Source: Pseudomonadota bacterium
GTDB lineage: Bacteria > Pseudomonadota > Alphaproteobacteria > Caulobacterales > Caulobacteraceae
Direction: 5' to 3'
Assembly (NCBI GenBank): GCA_018241335.1
Contig: JAFEEA010000015.1
Coordinates: 1-37,591 of the forward strand
Length of the DNA: 37,591 bases
Shown here: piece after piece, positions 18,156 to 27,816 of the stretch
Layout: each line of letters starts with the position of its first letter
How positions within the stretch are numbered: the stretch's first letter is position 1
Notes under the pieces: model-generated
Told to the model about the DNA's origin: nothing
Database searches by the model: none
What the model saw: the letters and a program-made list of their open reading frames with translations, nothing else
Made by a program: the position numbers and the translations under genes

Positions 18156-19487
18156 TTACGCGCGGTCCAGATCGAGGGCCATCGCCAGCGCCAGGACCAC
18201 GTCCTCGCGCCAGCGTCGGCCGACGATCTGGACGCCCAGGGGCAGGGCGCCCGCGCGCCCGGCAGGGACGACGACCACCGGCTGGGCGGTCAGGCTGAAG
18301 GGCAGGGTGTAGAGATAGTCCCGCGCGTCCAGCAGCCGGTGATCGGGCGCCGGCCAGGGCGTGGCGGGGCAGAGGAGGACGTCCCACTCGCTCATCAGCG
18401 CCTCCATGCGCCGCTGCAGCCGCTCCCAGCGGAACACGCTTTCCTCCACCTGGTCGGCGGTCAGCCGGCTTGGCCCCCAGGGCCGCCACTGCCGGTGCGA
18501 CACCGACTCCGGCCGCGCCCAGTAGGCCAGGCTGACGTCCAGCGCCTCGTCCAGGATCGGCAGGTCCAGCGGCTCGACCGCCGCGCCCAGGGCCTCGAGC
18601 CGCCGCGCCACGCCTTGCGTCGCCGCCCAGGCCTCGGGCGTCAGGTCCGTCCCGCCGAGGTCGGTCAGGCCGACGCGCAGGCCTCGGACCTCCACGGCGC
18701 CCGTGTCGCCGAGCGGGACAGGATGGGCCGACGGATCGGCGCCGTCGGGCCCGGCGATCACCTTCAGCGCCAGCGCCAGGTCCTCCGCCCGCCTGGCCAG
18801 CGGACCGATCGCCGTGCGCGGGTCGCTGAGGTGGCCGAGGCGCGGCAGGTGGCCGGTCAGGGGCACGCGACCCTGGGTCGGCTTCAGCCCATAGAGTCCG
18901 CACCAGGCCGCCGGCAACCGGATCGACCCGCCGGAATCGCTGCCGAGCCCCAGCGGCGAGGCGCCCGCGGCGATGGCGGCGGCCTCGCCCGAACTGCTGC
19001 CGCCCGGACAGTGGTCGGGCGCGTGCGGATTGTTCGGCCGAGGCTGGTGCGCCTTGCCCTCCCGGGTCACCGTCTTGCCGAGCAGGATGGCGCCGGCGGC
19101 GCGCAGGCGGGCGACCGCCGGGGCGTCGCGCTTGGGGCGATAGCCGCCAGGCTCGTCGAGTTCGCCGTCGCAGGGCAGGCCCTCGGCCTCGATCCAGTCC
19201 TTGATGCTCACCGGCACGCCGTGCAGCGGCCCGATCGGCTCGCCGTGGGCGAGGGCGGCGTCGGCCTCGGCGGCGGCCTCCAGCGCGGCCTCGTCGTCGC
19301 GGTAGGCGAAGGCGTGGATCGTGGGTTCGGTTTCGGCGATGCGGGCGAGGTGCGTCTGCATCACCTCGAGGGCGGTGGCCTCGCGCGCGGCGATGCGGCG
19401 GGCGAGTTCGGCCGCGCCGGGCGTGGCGGGATCGGCCACGCAGGGGCGGTCGGCCGGCGCGGGGCCGGCGTCGTGAGAATGGGTCAT
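18156..19487 (-). CDS. Cytoplasmic amidase (amidase-signature family)
   Basis: A 443-residue amidase without a signal peptide. Catalytic residues are K96 in VPVSIKDWIE, the serine cluster around 164-166 in PGGSSSGEAAA, and nucleophile Ser188 in GSDSGGSIRLPAA. It lies immediately upstream of the exported amidase and is probably co-transcribed, giving one cytoplasmic and one exported enzyme of the same superfamily. It is not GatA, since the length and surroundings differ and no gatB or gatC is present. It starts at ATG 19487, divergent from ettA with a 248-base gap. Confidence 0.92.
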   Translation of the reverse strand: MTHSHDAGPAPADRPCVADPATPGAAELARRIAAREATALEVMQTHLARIAETEPTIHAFAYRDDEAALEAAAEADAALAHGEPIGPLHGVPVSIKDWIEAEGLPCDGELDEPGGYRPKRDAPAVARLRAAGAILLGKTVTREGKAHQPRPNNPHAPDHCPGGSSSGEAAAIAAGASPLGLGSDSGGSIRLPAAWCGLYGLKPTQGRVPLTGHLPRLGHLSDPRTAIGPLARRAEDLALALKVIAGPDGADPSAHPVPLGDTGAVEVRGLRVGLTDLGGTDLTPEAWAATQGVARRLEALGAAVEPLDLPILDEALDVSLAYWARPESVSHRQWRPWGPSRLTADQVEESVFRWERLQRRMEALMSEWDVLLCPATPWPAPDHRLLDARDYLYTLPFSLTAQPVVVVPAGRAGALPLGVQIVGRRWREDVVLALAMALDLDRA

Positions 19488-19660
19488 GGGTCGTCCAGAT
19501 GGCGGAGGCGCGCGGCCTCCGCGGGGAAGGGCTTGGCCCTCAGCGGGCCCCGGTCCGGCCGCGATCGCTGCGGCGGCCGTCGTGCAGTGTCGCCCTCATC
19601 GCGCGCCCTCCTTCTCGTCCTGTCCGAGAGCCTCGCGCCGAGACGCCGCGCCTGTCAACG

Positions 19661-19689
19661 TTGCATCCTGGCGGCCGCCTCGCTATTTC
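19661..19689 (+). promoter_or_regulatory. Probable housekeeping promoter of ettA
   Basis: TTGCATC (19661-19667) and GCTATTTC (19682-19689) with a 14-base gap resemble the Caulobacter housekeeping consensus TTGaCgS-N10-14-GCtANAWC, 47 bases before the ettA ATG. The -10 matches at seven of eight positions. Predicted from sequence only. Confidence 0.5.
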
Positions 19690-19735
19690 CGCCCCCGACT
19701 TTCCACACAGCCGGATTTCGGAGCGCCGACACCGC

Positions 19736-21403
<1,668 letters not shown>

Positions 21404-21427
21404 GGCGCAAGGCCTCGACCCGTAACA

Positions 21428-21461
21428 AAACGGCCCGGTCTCGCGAGAGGCCGGGCCGTTT
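21428..21461. terminator. Strong hairpin terminator between ettA and the convergent gene
   Basis: AAACGGCCCGG and CCGGGCCGTTT form a perfect 11-bp stem around a 12-base loop, 24 bases after the ettA stop. Runs of A and T at the stem base let it act in both directions, also ending the convergent gene whose stop is at 21485. Confidence 0.85.
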
Positions 21462-21484
21462 GCCTTGTCGCCGGGGCGCCGCGC

Positions 21485-21979
21485 CTATTGCGGCGGCTGG
21501 CCGGTGGAGCCGCTCTGGGGCGTGCCCATGGGGGCGTTGGTGCTGCCGCCCGCCGAGGGCGGGGTTGGCGGCGTGGCGCCGGTCGTGCCGGGGCCGTTGT
21601 CCTGGGTGGCGGGCGCCGGGGCCTGGCCGGCCGCCGCGCCGGTGTCGCTGGTGTTGGGGGCCGGGTTGACCGGTGCGGGGGCCGCGCTGGGCGCGCCCAT
21701 GTCCGAGGCGGAATTGGCGCCCATGCCGGTGGAGGTGGTGGCCGAGGCGTTGGCCGCCGCGCCGGTGTCGGCCTGGCCGGCCGAGGCGACGATCGAGGCG
21801 CGCGTCTTGGCGTTGCCCTTCACGTACTTGTCGACCTGGTCGTAGGGGATCGGTTGCGAGGGCGGGGCGTAGGCGCCGCCGCTGCCGCCGGCCGCCGCGT
21901 GACGGTGGGTCTTGGCGTCGGCCACGCCGGCGATGAGGGCCAGCGAGGCGCCGCCCAGGATGAGAAGCTTCAGCTTCAT
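21485..21979 (-). CDS. Exported low-complexity Ala/Gly/Ser/Pro-rich protein
   Basis: A 164-residue protein that begins with a signal peptide (MKLKLLILGGASLALIAGVADA). The ATG at 21979 is preceded by GGAGA. After a His-containing start and a short ordered stretch (IPYDQVDKYVKGNAKTRASI), the remainder is almost wholly Ala, Gly, Ser, Thr and Pro with repeated TGAAA-like phrases, so it is probably disordered in the periplasm or envelope. No enzymatic motif and no named family are recognised. It converges on ettA across a shared terminator. Confidence 0.72.
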   Translation of the reverse strand: MKLKLLILGGASLALIAGVADAKTHRHAAAGGSGGAYAPPSQPIPYDQVDKYVKGNAKTRASIVASAGQADTGAAANASATTSTGMGANSASDMGAPSAAPAPVNPAPNTSDTGAAAGQAPAPATQDNGPGTTGATPPTPPSAGGSTNAPMGTPQSGSTGQPPQ

Positions 21980-22065
21980 GGGAGGTCTCCGAAGTCTGTC
22001 ACGGCGCACCGGCCGCGCTTCACCAAACCCCCGAAGTTACGAAGCGTTGCGTCGCCGGCGTTGAT

Positions 22066-22740
22066 TCAGGCCGCACGGCTCAGCTTAGGGTCGTGCAGCA
22101 GCCACGCCGCCGCCACGCCGAACAGGCCTTGCCATGGCAGGAACAGCCAAAGCGCGAACTGGGCCGGGCTCATCAGGTTGGGCAGCGTCCGGGTCAGGGC
22201 GACCCCGCCCCACAGCGTCAGCGCCGCCCCCGTCGCCGCCATCGCCGCCAGGGCGGAGGGCCGACGCACCGAACGGCCGTAGAGCAGCATCAGGGCGAAG
22301 GCGCCGAAGGCCCCGACCGCCCCGCCCAGCAAGCCGCCGCGCCAGGCGCCGGCCTGGGCCTCGATCACCTGGCGTTCGTAGTCGCGCTGGCGCTGGGCCC
22401 AGTGGGCCATGTTGTTGTCCAGCATGTGCAGGATGCTGACGTCCACTGGCGGCTTATAGGCGGCCGAGGCGACGGCGATCGCGACGAAGTGGACCAGGGT
22501 CAGCCCCATCGTCAGTCCGATCGCGCCCCCGACGCCGATCCGCCGCGACCACACCAGGTAGAAGGCCAGCGGCGCGACGAACGCCGGCGTCAGCGCCCAC
22601 GCGATCCGCGGATCCCAGCCGCCGCCATTGCCCAGGCCCATGCGCCACACGGCCAGGGCGAACAGGCCCGCGCCCGCCACGGCCAGGATCGCGCCCAGGC
22701 GCGGGTCGTAGCATCGGTCGGTCCTGGCCGCTTCGGGCAT
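22066..22740 (-). CDS. Six-helix integral membrane protein, unknown function
   Basis: A 224-residue inner-membrane protein with about six predicted helices (for example LGAILAVAGAGLFALAVW, IAWALTPAFVAPLAFYLVW and FALWLFLPWQGLFGVAAAW). A central polar stretch (HMLDNNMAHWAQRQRDYERQ) lies between the third and fourth helices. The start at ATG 22740 is supported by GGGGGA upstream. It resembles DUF4199-like small membrane proteins only loosely and I do not name the family. It lies 35 bases downstream of the P-loop kinase gene on the same strand, so the two are probably co-transcribed. Confidence 0.75.
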   Translation of the reverse strand: MPEAARTDRCYDPRLGAILAVAGAGLFALAVWRMGLGNGGGWDPRIAWALTPAFVAPLAFYLVWSRRIGVGGAIGLTMGLTLVHFVAIAVASAAYKPPVDVSILHMLDNNMAHWAQRQRDYERQVIEAQAGAWRGGLLGGAVGAFGAFALMLLYGRSVRRPSALAAMAATGAALTLWGGVALTRTLPNLMSPAQFALWLFLPWQGLFGVAAAWLLHDPKLSRAA

Positions 22741-22775
22741 GTCTTGCGTCCCCCAACCTTCACCATGGGCGGTTT

Positions 22776-23288
22776 TCAGCCCGGCGCGAAGGCCTCCAGC
22801 CATTCGGCGATGGCCCGGTCGCTGGTCAGGCGCACCATCGGCGTGCCGGGCGCGTGGGCGGCCAGGGCCGCCTCGATGCGCGGCCGGGTCACGCGGTTCC
22901 AGGTCCAGATGTAGGCGATGAACTTGGGGTCGATCTTCTCGCGGCAGCCCTCGGCCATGTCGGCGCGCTTGCGGCCGAACTGGGTGACCGCCCGCCACAG
23001 GGCGCGCCGCACGCAGACGGCCCGCGGCTGGTCGACCCAGACGATCAGTTCGGCGCCGGCGAAGTGCAGGTCGCCGTGGCGCGAGAAGTTGCCGTCGCTG
23101 ACCCAGCGGCCTCCCGCCAGGGCGTCGGACAGCCGCTGGTGAAAGCTGGCGTCGTCGCTCTCGACCCAGCCCGGCCGCCAGAACAGCACGTCCAGGTGCA
23201 CCGCCGGCAGCCCCAGCCGTGCGCAGAGCTTGCGCGCCAGGGTCGACTTGCCGCCGCCCGAGCAGCCGATGACGGCGATCCGGTCCAT
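22776..23288 (-). CDS. P-loop nucleoside-kinase-like protein (topology-modulation/FlaR-like family)
   Basis: A 170-residue small P-loop protein. Walker A is GCSGGGKST at residues 8-16, followed by the HLD(V)LFWRPGW segment typical of the family often labelled DNA topology modulation or adenylate-kinase-like. Later features are WVSDGNFSR, LIVWVDQPR and REKIDPKFIAYIWTWN. GGAGG lies five bases before the ATG at 23288. It probably phosphorylates a small molecule or nucleotide; the historical topology name is not supported by any mechanism visible here. It is divergent from the dehydrogenase gene at 23378. Confidence 0.85.
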   Translation of the reverse strand: MDRIAVIGCSGGGKSTLARKLCARLGLPAVHLDVLFWRPGWVESDDASFHQRLSDALAGGRWVSDGNFSRHGDLHFAGAELIVWVDQPRAVCVRRALWRAVTQFGRKRADMAEGCREKIDPKFIAYIWTWNRVTRPRIEAALAAHAPGTPMVRLTSDRAIAEWLEAFAPG

Positions 23289-23377
23289 CTGGTCCTCCGC
23301 CTCGGATCATGACCCGGCCGCGGTCTCTGGTCAGCCCCGCCCAGGGGCGTAATCTTGGGCCTAAGGAGAAGAAGACG

Positions 23378-24310
23378 ATGTCCGACAAACCCGCCCTCCT
23401 GATCATGCAGCCGCACCTGGCGTTCCTCAGCCCGGTGCTGGAAGCCGACTATTCCGTCTGGCGCTTCTGGGAAGGCCCGCCGCTGGAGGCGACCGAAGTG
23501 ATCCAGGCCCTGGTGGTCGCCGGCGAGTTTCCGGTCGACAAGCACCTGGCCGAAAGCCTGCCGAAACTGGGCCTGATCGCCTGCTTCACGGCCGGTTTCG
23601 ACGGCGTCGACCTGGCCTGGGCGCGGGGGCGGGGCCTCAAGGTCAGCCATTCCCCGGGCGTCAACAGCGAGGACGCCGCCGACCACGCCATGGGCCTGGT
23701 GCTGGCGGCGTGGCGGCGGATCGTCGAGGGCGACCGTGTCGTCCGCGCCGGCGCCTGGAAGCCTCAGGAAAAGATGATCACCCCGTCGCTGCGAGGCCGG
23801 CGATTGGGGATCGTGGGCCTGGGCGGCATCGGCGTTGCGCTGGCCGAGCGGGCGGCCGCCTTCGGCCTGGAGATCGCCTGGTGGGGCCCGCGCGACAAGC
23901 CGGACGCCCCCTGGCCGCGCGCCGAGAGCCTGCTGGACCTGGCCAGGGCGTCCGACATCCTGGTCGTGGCCTGTCGCGTCACCGAGGAAACCCGCGGACT
24001 GGTCACGCGCGAGGTCATCGAAGCGGTGGGTCCCGAGGGCCTGCTGGTCAACGTCTCGCGGGGCCAGGTGATTGACGAGGACGCCCTCATCGACGCCCTC
24101 AAGGACGGCCGCCTAGGCATGGCCGCCCTCGACGTGTTCAGCGCCGAGCCGACCCCGCCCGAACGCTGGGCCGATGTGCCCAACACCGTCCTCACCCCCC
24201 ACACCGCCGGCGCCACGGCCGCCGCCGTGCCCAGGATGGTCGCCCTGACCCGCGAGAACCTGCGGCGCTTCTTCGCCGGGGAGGACCTGGTGAACCCGGT
24301 CCCGGACTAG
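23378..24310 (+). CDS. D-2-hydroxyacid dehydrogenase, NAD(P)-dependent
   Basis: A 310-residue oxidoreductase that reduces 2-keto acids to D-2-hydroxy acids or the reverse. The start at ATG 23378 follows AAGGAGAA. The Rossmann motif GLGGIG is at 147-152 (RRLGIVGLGGIGVALAERAA). The catalytic set is R228 in NVSRGQVIDEDAL, E257 in DVFSAEP and H275 in LTPHTAGAT. The family includes glyoxylate/hydroxypyruvate reductases and related enzymes; the substrate cannot be fixed here. A hairpin lies 13 bases after the stop. Confidence 0.93.
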   Translation: MSDKPALLIMQPHLAFLSPVLEADYSVWRFWEGPPLEATEVIQALVVAGEFPVDKHLAESLPKLGLIACFTAGFDGVDLAWARGRGLKVSHSPGVNSEDAADHAMGLVLAAWRRIVEGDRVVRAGAWKPQEKMITPSLRGRRLGIVGLGGIGVALAERAAAFGLEIAWWGPRDKPDAPWPRAESLLDLARASDILVVACRVTEETRGLVTREVIEAVGPEGLLVNVSRGQVIDEDALIDALKDGRLGMAALDVFSAEPTPPERWADVPNTVLTPHTAGATAAAVPRMVALTRENLRRFFAGEDLVNPVPD

Positions 24311-24322
24311 GTCGACCTCAAA

Positions 24323-24350
24323 CCTCTTCCCCCCGACGCCGGGGAAGAGG
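24323..24350. repeat. Solo hairpin, half of the intergenic repeat type or a terminator
   Basis: CCTCTTCCCC and GGGGAAGAGG form a perfect 10-bp stem with an 8-base loop, followed by TGGCG as in the left arms of copies A and B. It stands 12 bases after the dehydrogenase stop. It lacks a T run, so rho-independent termination is uncertain. Confidence 0.6.
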
Positions 24351-24425
24351 TGGCGTACTCGGCGCTTGTCCGAAACGCGAATGCAGTCATCCTGCTCATC
24401 GCCTTGCGCCGAGGGCCGGGGCGAC

Positions 24426-24452
24426 ATCACCGTAAACTACGGTGATTTACGG
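24426..24452. promoter_or_regulatory. Nested dyad upstream of the methionine operon
   Basis: ATCACCGTA-AAC-TACGGTGAT (24426-24446) is a perfect 9-bp inverted repeat. An overlapping pair CCGTAAA (24430-24436) and TTTACGG (24446-24452) is also exactly inverted. It lies about 80 bases before the predicted ArsR-gene start. It could be an operator for a second regulator or an RNA switch-like hairpin. Confidence 0.5.
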
Positions 24453-24496
24453 GGGTGAGGCGCTCTCCGGGTCGGTTCCGGCGGCCAATCTCACGC

Positions 24497-24532
24497 TTGA
24501 CATTCCCACATAAAGATATCTTTATATCACCC
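24497..24532 (+). promoter_or_regulatory. Promoter and palindromic operator of the methionine operon (SahR-type)
   Basis: TTGACA at 24497-24502 is a perfect -35. The perfect 16-bp palindrome ATAAAGATATCTTTAT spans 24510-24525 and runs into the -10 candidate TTTATA at 24521-24526 (18-base spacer). The expected transcription start about seven bases later coincides with the ATG at 24533, and no Shine-Dalgarno sequence is present. ArsR-type regulators repress from such sites, so autoregulation through a leaderless mRNA is inferred. Confidence 0.7.
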
Positions 24533-25504
24533 ATGGCGATGACCTCGGACCAGGTGGTGGAGATGCTGCGCGCGGCCGGCGAGCCGACGCGCCTGCGCAT
24601 CCTGGCCCTGCTGGCCCGCGAGGAACTGGCGGTGCTGGAACTGACCCGGGTCCTGGGCCAGAGCCAGCCCCGGGTGTCGCGCCACCTCAAGCTGCTGGCC
24701 GAGGCCGGCCTGGTGGAGCGGTTTCCGGACGGGGCCTGGGTGTTCTACCGCCTGGTGGGAACCGGCGCGGCGCGCAGCCTGGCCGACCAGATCCTGGCCC
24801 AGATCTCGCCCACCGACGCGACCCTGCAGCGCGACGCCGACCGGCTGACCGCCGTCGCCGCCGAGCGCGCCAGCGAGGCCAACGAATACTTCGCCCACAA
24901 TGCCGAGCGCTGGGACGAAATCCGCTCGCTCTACGTGTCGGAAGCGGCCGTCGAGGCCGCCATCCTGAAGGCGGCGGGCGAAGGGCCCTTCAAGCGCCTG
25001 GTCGACCTGGGCTCGGGCACCGGCCGCATGCTGACCCTGCTGGGCGCCCGGGCCAAGAGCGCCGTGGGGCTGGACCTGTCGCGCCAGATGCTCAACGTCG
25101 CCCGCAATCACGTGGCGGCGGCCGGCCTTGGCGCCTTCGAGCTGCGCCATGGCGACATTCTCGGGACCGATCTCGCCGACGGCGAGGCCGACCTCGTGGT
25201 CGTCCACCAGGTGCTGCACTACCTGGGCGAGCCCGCCGCCGCCGTGGCCGAGGCCGGCCGGCTGGTAGGCCTGGGCGGGCGTCTGCTGATCGTCGACTTC
25301 GCGCCCCACGACCTGGAATTCCTGCGCGCCGAGCACCAGCATCGGCGTCTCGGCTTCTTCGACGACGAGATGGAGCGGTGGCTTGCCGCCGCCGGTCTCG
25401 ACAACGTCCAGGCCACCGCCCTGCCGCCGGCCACGCCGGGCGGCCTCACCGTCAAAATCTGGAGCGCCGAGCGTAGTGTGGCGCGGATCAGGCGCATCGC
25501 ATGA
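24533..25504 (+). CDS. ArsR-family regulator fused to SAM-dependent methyltransferase domain (SahR-like)
   Basis: A 323-residue fusion. Residues 1-90 form an ArsR winged helix with recognition helix region LGQSQPRVSRHLKLLAEAGL. Residues from about 118 form a class I methyltransferase with motif I LVDLGSGTGRML at 156-167 and a DLVVVHQVLHYL segment. It heads the methionine operon and overlaps metF as ATGA. SahR, an ArsR-family repressor of SAM-cycle genes that senses S-adenosylhomocysteine, is the best functional match; the methyltransferase fold may be the SAM/SAH sensor rather than an enzyme, which is inference. No metal-binding cysteine motif is seen. A second ATG at 24539 is possible. Confidence 0.9.
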   Translation: MAMTSDQVVEMLRAAGEPTRLRILALLAREELAVLELTRVLGQSQPRVSRHLKLLAEAGLVERFPDGAWVFYRLVGTGAARSLADQILAQISPTDATLQRDADRLTAVAAERASEANEYFAHNAERWDEIRSLYVSEAAVEAAILKAAGEGPFKRLVDLGSGTGRMLTLLGARAKSAVGLDLSRQMLNVARNHVAAAGLGAFELRHGDILGTDLADGEADLVVVHQVLHYLGEPAAAVAEAGRLVGLGGRLLIVDFAPHDLEFLRAEHQHRRLGFFDDEMERWLAAAGLDNVQATALPPATPGGLTVKIWSAERSVARIRRIA

Positions 25505-26439
25505 ACGCCCCCATCTCTTCCTCCGCCCTCGGTCCGGTCGCCCGCGCCGGGGCCCGCCAGCGCGGCGCCCTCAACGTCTCGTTCGAGTTCTCGCCGCCCA
25601 AGACGGACGAGGCCGAACTGGAGCTGTGGAAGGCCATCCGCCGGTTGGAGCCGCTGAACCCGCAGTTCGTCTCGGTGACCTATGGCGCGGGCGGCTCGAC
25701 GCGCGAACGCACCCACCGCACCGTCACCCGGATGCTCAAGGAAACCACCTTGAAGCCGGCCGCCCACCTGACCTGCGTGGAAGCCTCCCGCGCCGAGGTG
25801 GACGAGGTGGTCCAGGCCTATTGGGACAGCGGAATCCGCCACATCGTCGCCCTGCGCGGCGACCCGCCCGGCCAGATCGGCGGAGCCTACACGCCCCGCG
25901 CCGACGGCTACCTGAACGCCACCGAGCTGACCGCCGGGATCAAGGCGATCGCGCCCTTCGAGGTGTCGGTCAGCCTCTATCCCCAGGTGCACCCCGAGAG
26001 CCCCTCGGTGGCGCACGACATCGACGTGCTCAAGGCCAAGGTCGACGCCGGCGCGACGCGGGCCATCACCCAGTTCTTCTTCGACATCGACGGCTTCCTG
26101 AGGTTCCACGAGCAGCTGCGCCGGGCGGGCGTGACCATCCCGGTCAGCGCCGGGATCATGCCGGTGACCAACTTCAAGGGCCTCAAGCGCATGGCCGCGG
26201 CCTGCCGCATCGACCTGCCGGCGTGGCTGGGCAATCTGTTCGAAGGCCTGGACAAGGATCCCGAGACCCGCCGCCTGATCGCCGGCTCGGTGGCCGCCGA
26301 GATGTGCGCCCGGCTGCAGGAAGAAGGCTTCTCAGACTTCCACTTTTACACCCTCAACCGGGCGGACCTGGTCTACGCCATCTGCCGGGTGCTGGGCCTG
26401 CGCGAGAGCGCCGCCCCCACGCAAGGAGACGAGGCATGA
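25501..26439 (+). CDS. metF: Methylenetetrahydrofolate reductase
   Basis: FAD enzyme reducing 5,10-methylene-THF to 5-methyl-THF, the methyl donor for methionine synthase. It is 312 residues. Family blocks are SFEFSPPKTDEAE, FVSVTYGAGGSTRERT, HLTCVEASR, IVALRGDPP and AITQFFFDIDGF, with the C-terminal FHFYTLNRADLVYAICRVLG. The start at 25501 overlaps the regulator stop (ATGA), and its own stop overlaps the metH N-terminal gene start (ATGA), so the three genes should be translated in a coupled way under the operator at 24510. NADH versus NADPH use cannot be told. Confidence 0.97.
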   Translation: MNAPISSSALGPVARAGARQRGALNVSFEFSPPKTDEAELELWKAIRRLEPLNPQFVSVTYGAGGSTRERTHRTVTRMLKETTLKPAAHLTCVEASRAEVDEVVQAYWDSGIRHIVALRGDPPGQIGGAYTPRADGYLNATELTAGIKAIAPFEVSVSLYPQVHPESPSVAHDIDVLKAKVDAGATRAITQFFFDIDGFLRFHEQLRRAGVTIPVSAGIMPVTNFKGLKRMAAACRIDLPAWLGNLFEGLDKDPETRRLIAGSVAAEMCARLQEEGFSDFHFYTLNRADLVYAICRVLGLRESAAPTQGDEA

Positions 26440-27506
26440 CCCAGTCGCGCGCCGAACGCATCGCCGCCCTCAAGGCCGCCGCGCGCGACCGCATCCTGGT
26501 GCTGGACGGCTCCTGGGGGGTGATGATCCAGCGTGAGGGCCTGACCGAGGCCGACTTCCGCGGCGAGCGCTTCAAGGACCACCCCGTCCAGATCAAGGGC
26601 GACAACGACATCCTGTGCCTGACCCGGCCGGACATCATCGCCGGCCTGCACGACGCCTACTACGCCGCCGGCTCCGACATCTCGGAGACCAACACCTTCT
26701 CGGCCACCACCATCGCCCAGGCGGACTACGAGCTGGAAGGCGCCGTGCGCGACCTGAACCTGGCCGGCGCCCGCATCGCCCGCGAGGTCGCCGACCGCTG
26801 GACCGCCAAGGACCCGTCGCGTCCGCGCTTCGTCGCCGGCTCCATCGGCCCCCTGAACCGGATGCTCTCCATGTCCTCGGACGTGAACGACCCCGGCGCG
26901 CGCACGGTGACCTTCGACCAGGTCTACGCCGCCTACCGCGAACAGGTTCAGGCCCTGCACGAGGGCGGCGTCGATCTCTTCCTGATCGAGACCATCACCG
27001 ACACCCTGAACTGCAAGGCCGCGATCAAGGCCATCCTTGACCTTCAGGACGAGGGCTACGAGCCCCTGCCGATCTGGATCTCGGGGACGGTCACCGACCG
27101 CTCCGGCCGCACCCTGTCGGGCCAGACGGTGGAAGCCTTCTGGAACTCGGTGCGCCACGCCAAGCCCTTCGCCATCGGCCTCAACTGCGCCCTGGGCGCC
27201 GAGCTGATGCGCCCGCACATCGCCGAGCTGTCGCGCATCGCCGACACCCTGGTCGCCGCCTATCCCAACGCCGGCCTGCCCAACGCCATGGGCGAGTACG
27301 ACGAGGATCCGCACGACACCGCCTGCAGGCTGCACGAGTGGGCCGAAAGCGGCATCGTCAACATCGTCGGCGGCTGCTGCGGCACCACGCCTGATCACAT
27401 CCGGCACGTGGCCGATTCGGTGAAGGGCATGGCCCCGCGCCAGCTTCCCGAGCGCCCGACCGCCCTGCGCCTGGCGGGACTGGAACCGTTTGAGATGGCG
27501 TCGTGA
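26436..27506 (+). CDS. metH: Methionine synthase, homocysteine-binding module (split MetH, N-terminal gene)
   Basis: A 356-residue homocysteine S-methyltransferase domain equal to the first quarter of a normal MetH. The zinc-binding cysteines are present: C251 in GLNCALG and C314/C315 in [10 protein letters not shown]. The opening [18 protein letters not shown] and [11 protein letters not shown] are standard. AAGGAG precedes the ATG at 26436, which overlaps the metF stop. The remaining modules are encoded separately at 28404-31061; the two products together (1241 residues) match the length of one-piece MetH. Splitting of metH is known in alphaproteobacteria, so this is not a frameshift artefact: the downstream gene has its own start and 900 bases lie between. 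Confidence 0.94.
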   Translation: MTQSRAERIAALKAAARDRILVLDGSWGVMIQREGLTEADFRGERFKDHPVQIKGDNDILCLTRPDIIAGLHDAYYAAGSDISETNTFSATTIAQADYELEGAVRDLNLAGARIAREVADRWTAKDPSRPRFVAGSIGPLNRMLSMSSDVNDPGARTVTFDQVYAAYREQVQALHEGGVDLFLIETITDTLNCKAAIKAILDLQDEGYEPLPIWISGTVTDRSGRTLSGQTVEAFWNSVRHAKPFAIGLNCALGAELMRPHIAELSRIADTLVAAYPNAGLPNAMGEYDEDPHDTACRLHEWAESGIVNIVGGCCGTTPDHIRHVADSVKGMAPRQLPERPTALRLAGLEPFEMAS

Positions 27507-27816
27507 AACCCACGACCGCGCAGCCTGGAGCCCTCTCCACCGCTCGCGGGGGAGAGGGTGGGGTGAGGGGGGCTCGCCGCCCGCTGGACCTTTCGGCGAG
27601 GATCCGTCACGCGGCCGCACCCCTCACCCAACCCTCTCCCCATCCTTCGGACGGGGCGAGGGCTAGTGGTCGGCGACCGGCGCGCGGGCAGGGCGCCTCC
27701 CAATCCGGCGCCGGGGCGGTTCGCGTCCGCGGCGACGCTTACCGGCTTCACGGCGGGCGCGGCTGGGCCTCTATTGCGGCGGCGACAACAAGCGCCAGCC
27801 CAGGAGCCCCGCTGCC
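27507..27816. other. 310-base non-coding gap inside the methionine operon
   Basis: This is the only gap over 300 bases. It holds repeat element D (27531-27662) and about 150 GC-rich bases leading to the ridA-like gene, with CAGGAG at 27801-27806 as its ribosome site. No convincing -35/-10 pair or small gene is seen. Confidence 0.6.
27531..27662. repeat. Bipartite inverted-repeat element, copy D, inside the methionine operon
   Basis: About 132 bp. The left arm CCCTCTCC/GGAGAGGG hairpin is followed by TGGGGTGAGGGG; the right arm has CCCCTCACCCA, then CCCTCTCCCC pairing imperfectly with GGGGCGAGGG. It has the same general plan as elements A-C but lacks the second small hairpins. It begins 25 bases after the metH N-terminal stop. 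Confidence 0.75.

Noticed and set aside
16507..18903. Apparent 798-residue fusion ending in the exported amidase
   Set aside because: The first 260 residues are the neighbouring amidase read out of phase. A signal peptide and GGGAGGGG support the start at 18120.
22066..23406. Apparent 446-residue protein joining the kinase and membrane genes
   Set aside because: The upstream half is the kinase gene read out of phase; the membrane protein has its own ATG and ribosome site at 22740.
24350..24532. SAM or SAH riboswitch before the methionine operon
   Set aside because: No match to the conserved cores I know, and the predicted transcript is leaderless, leaving no room for a leader RNA.
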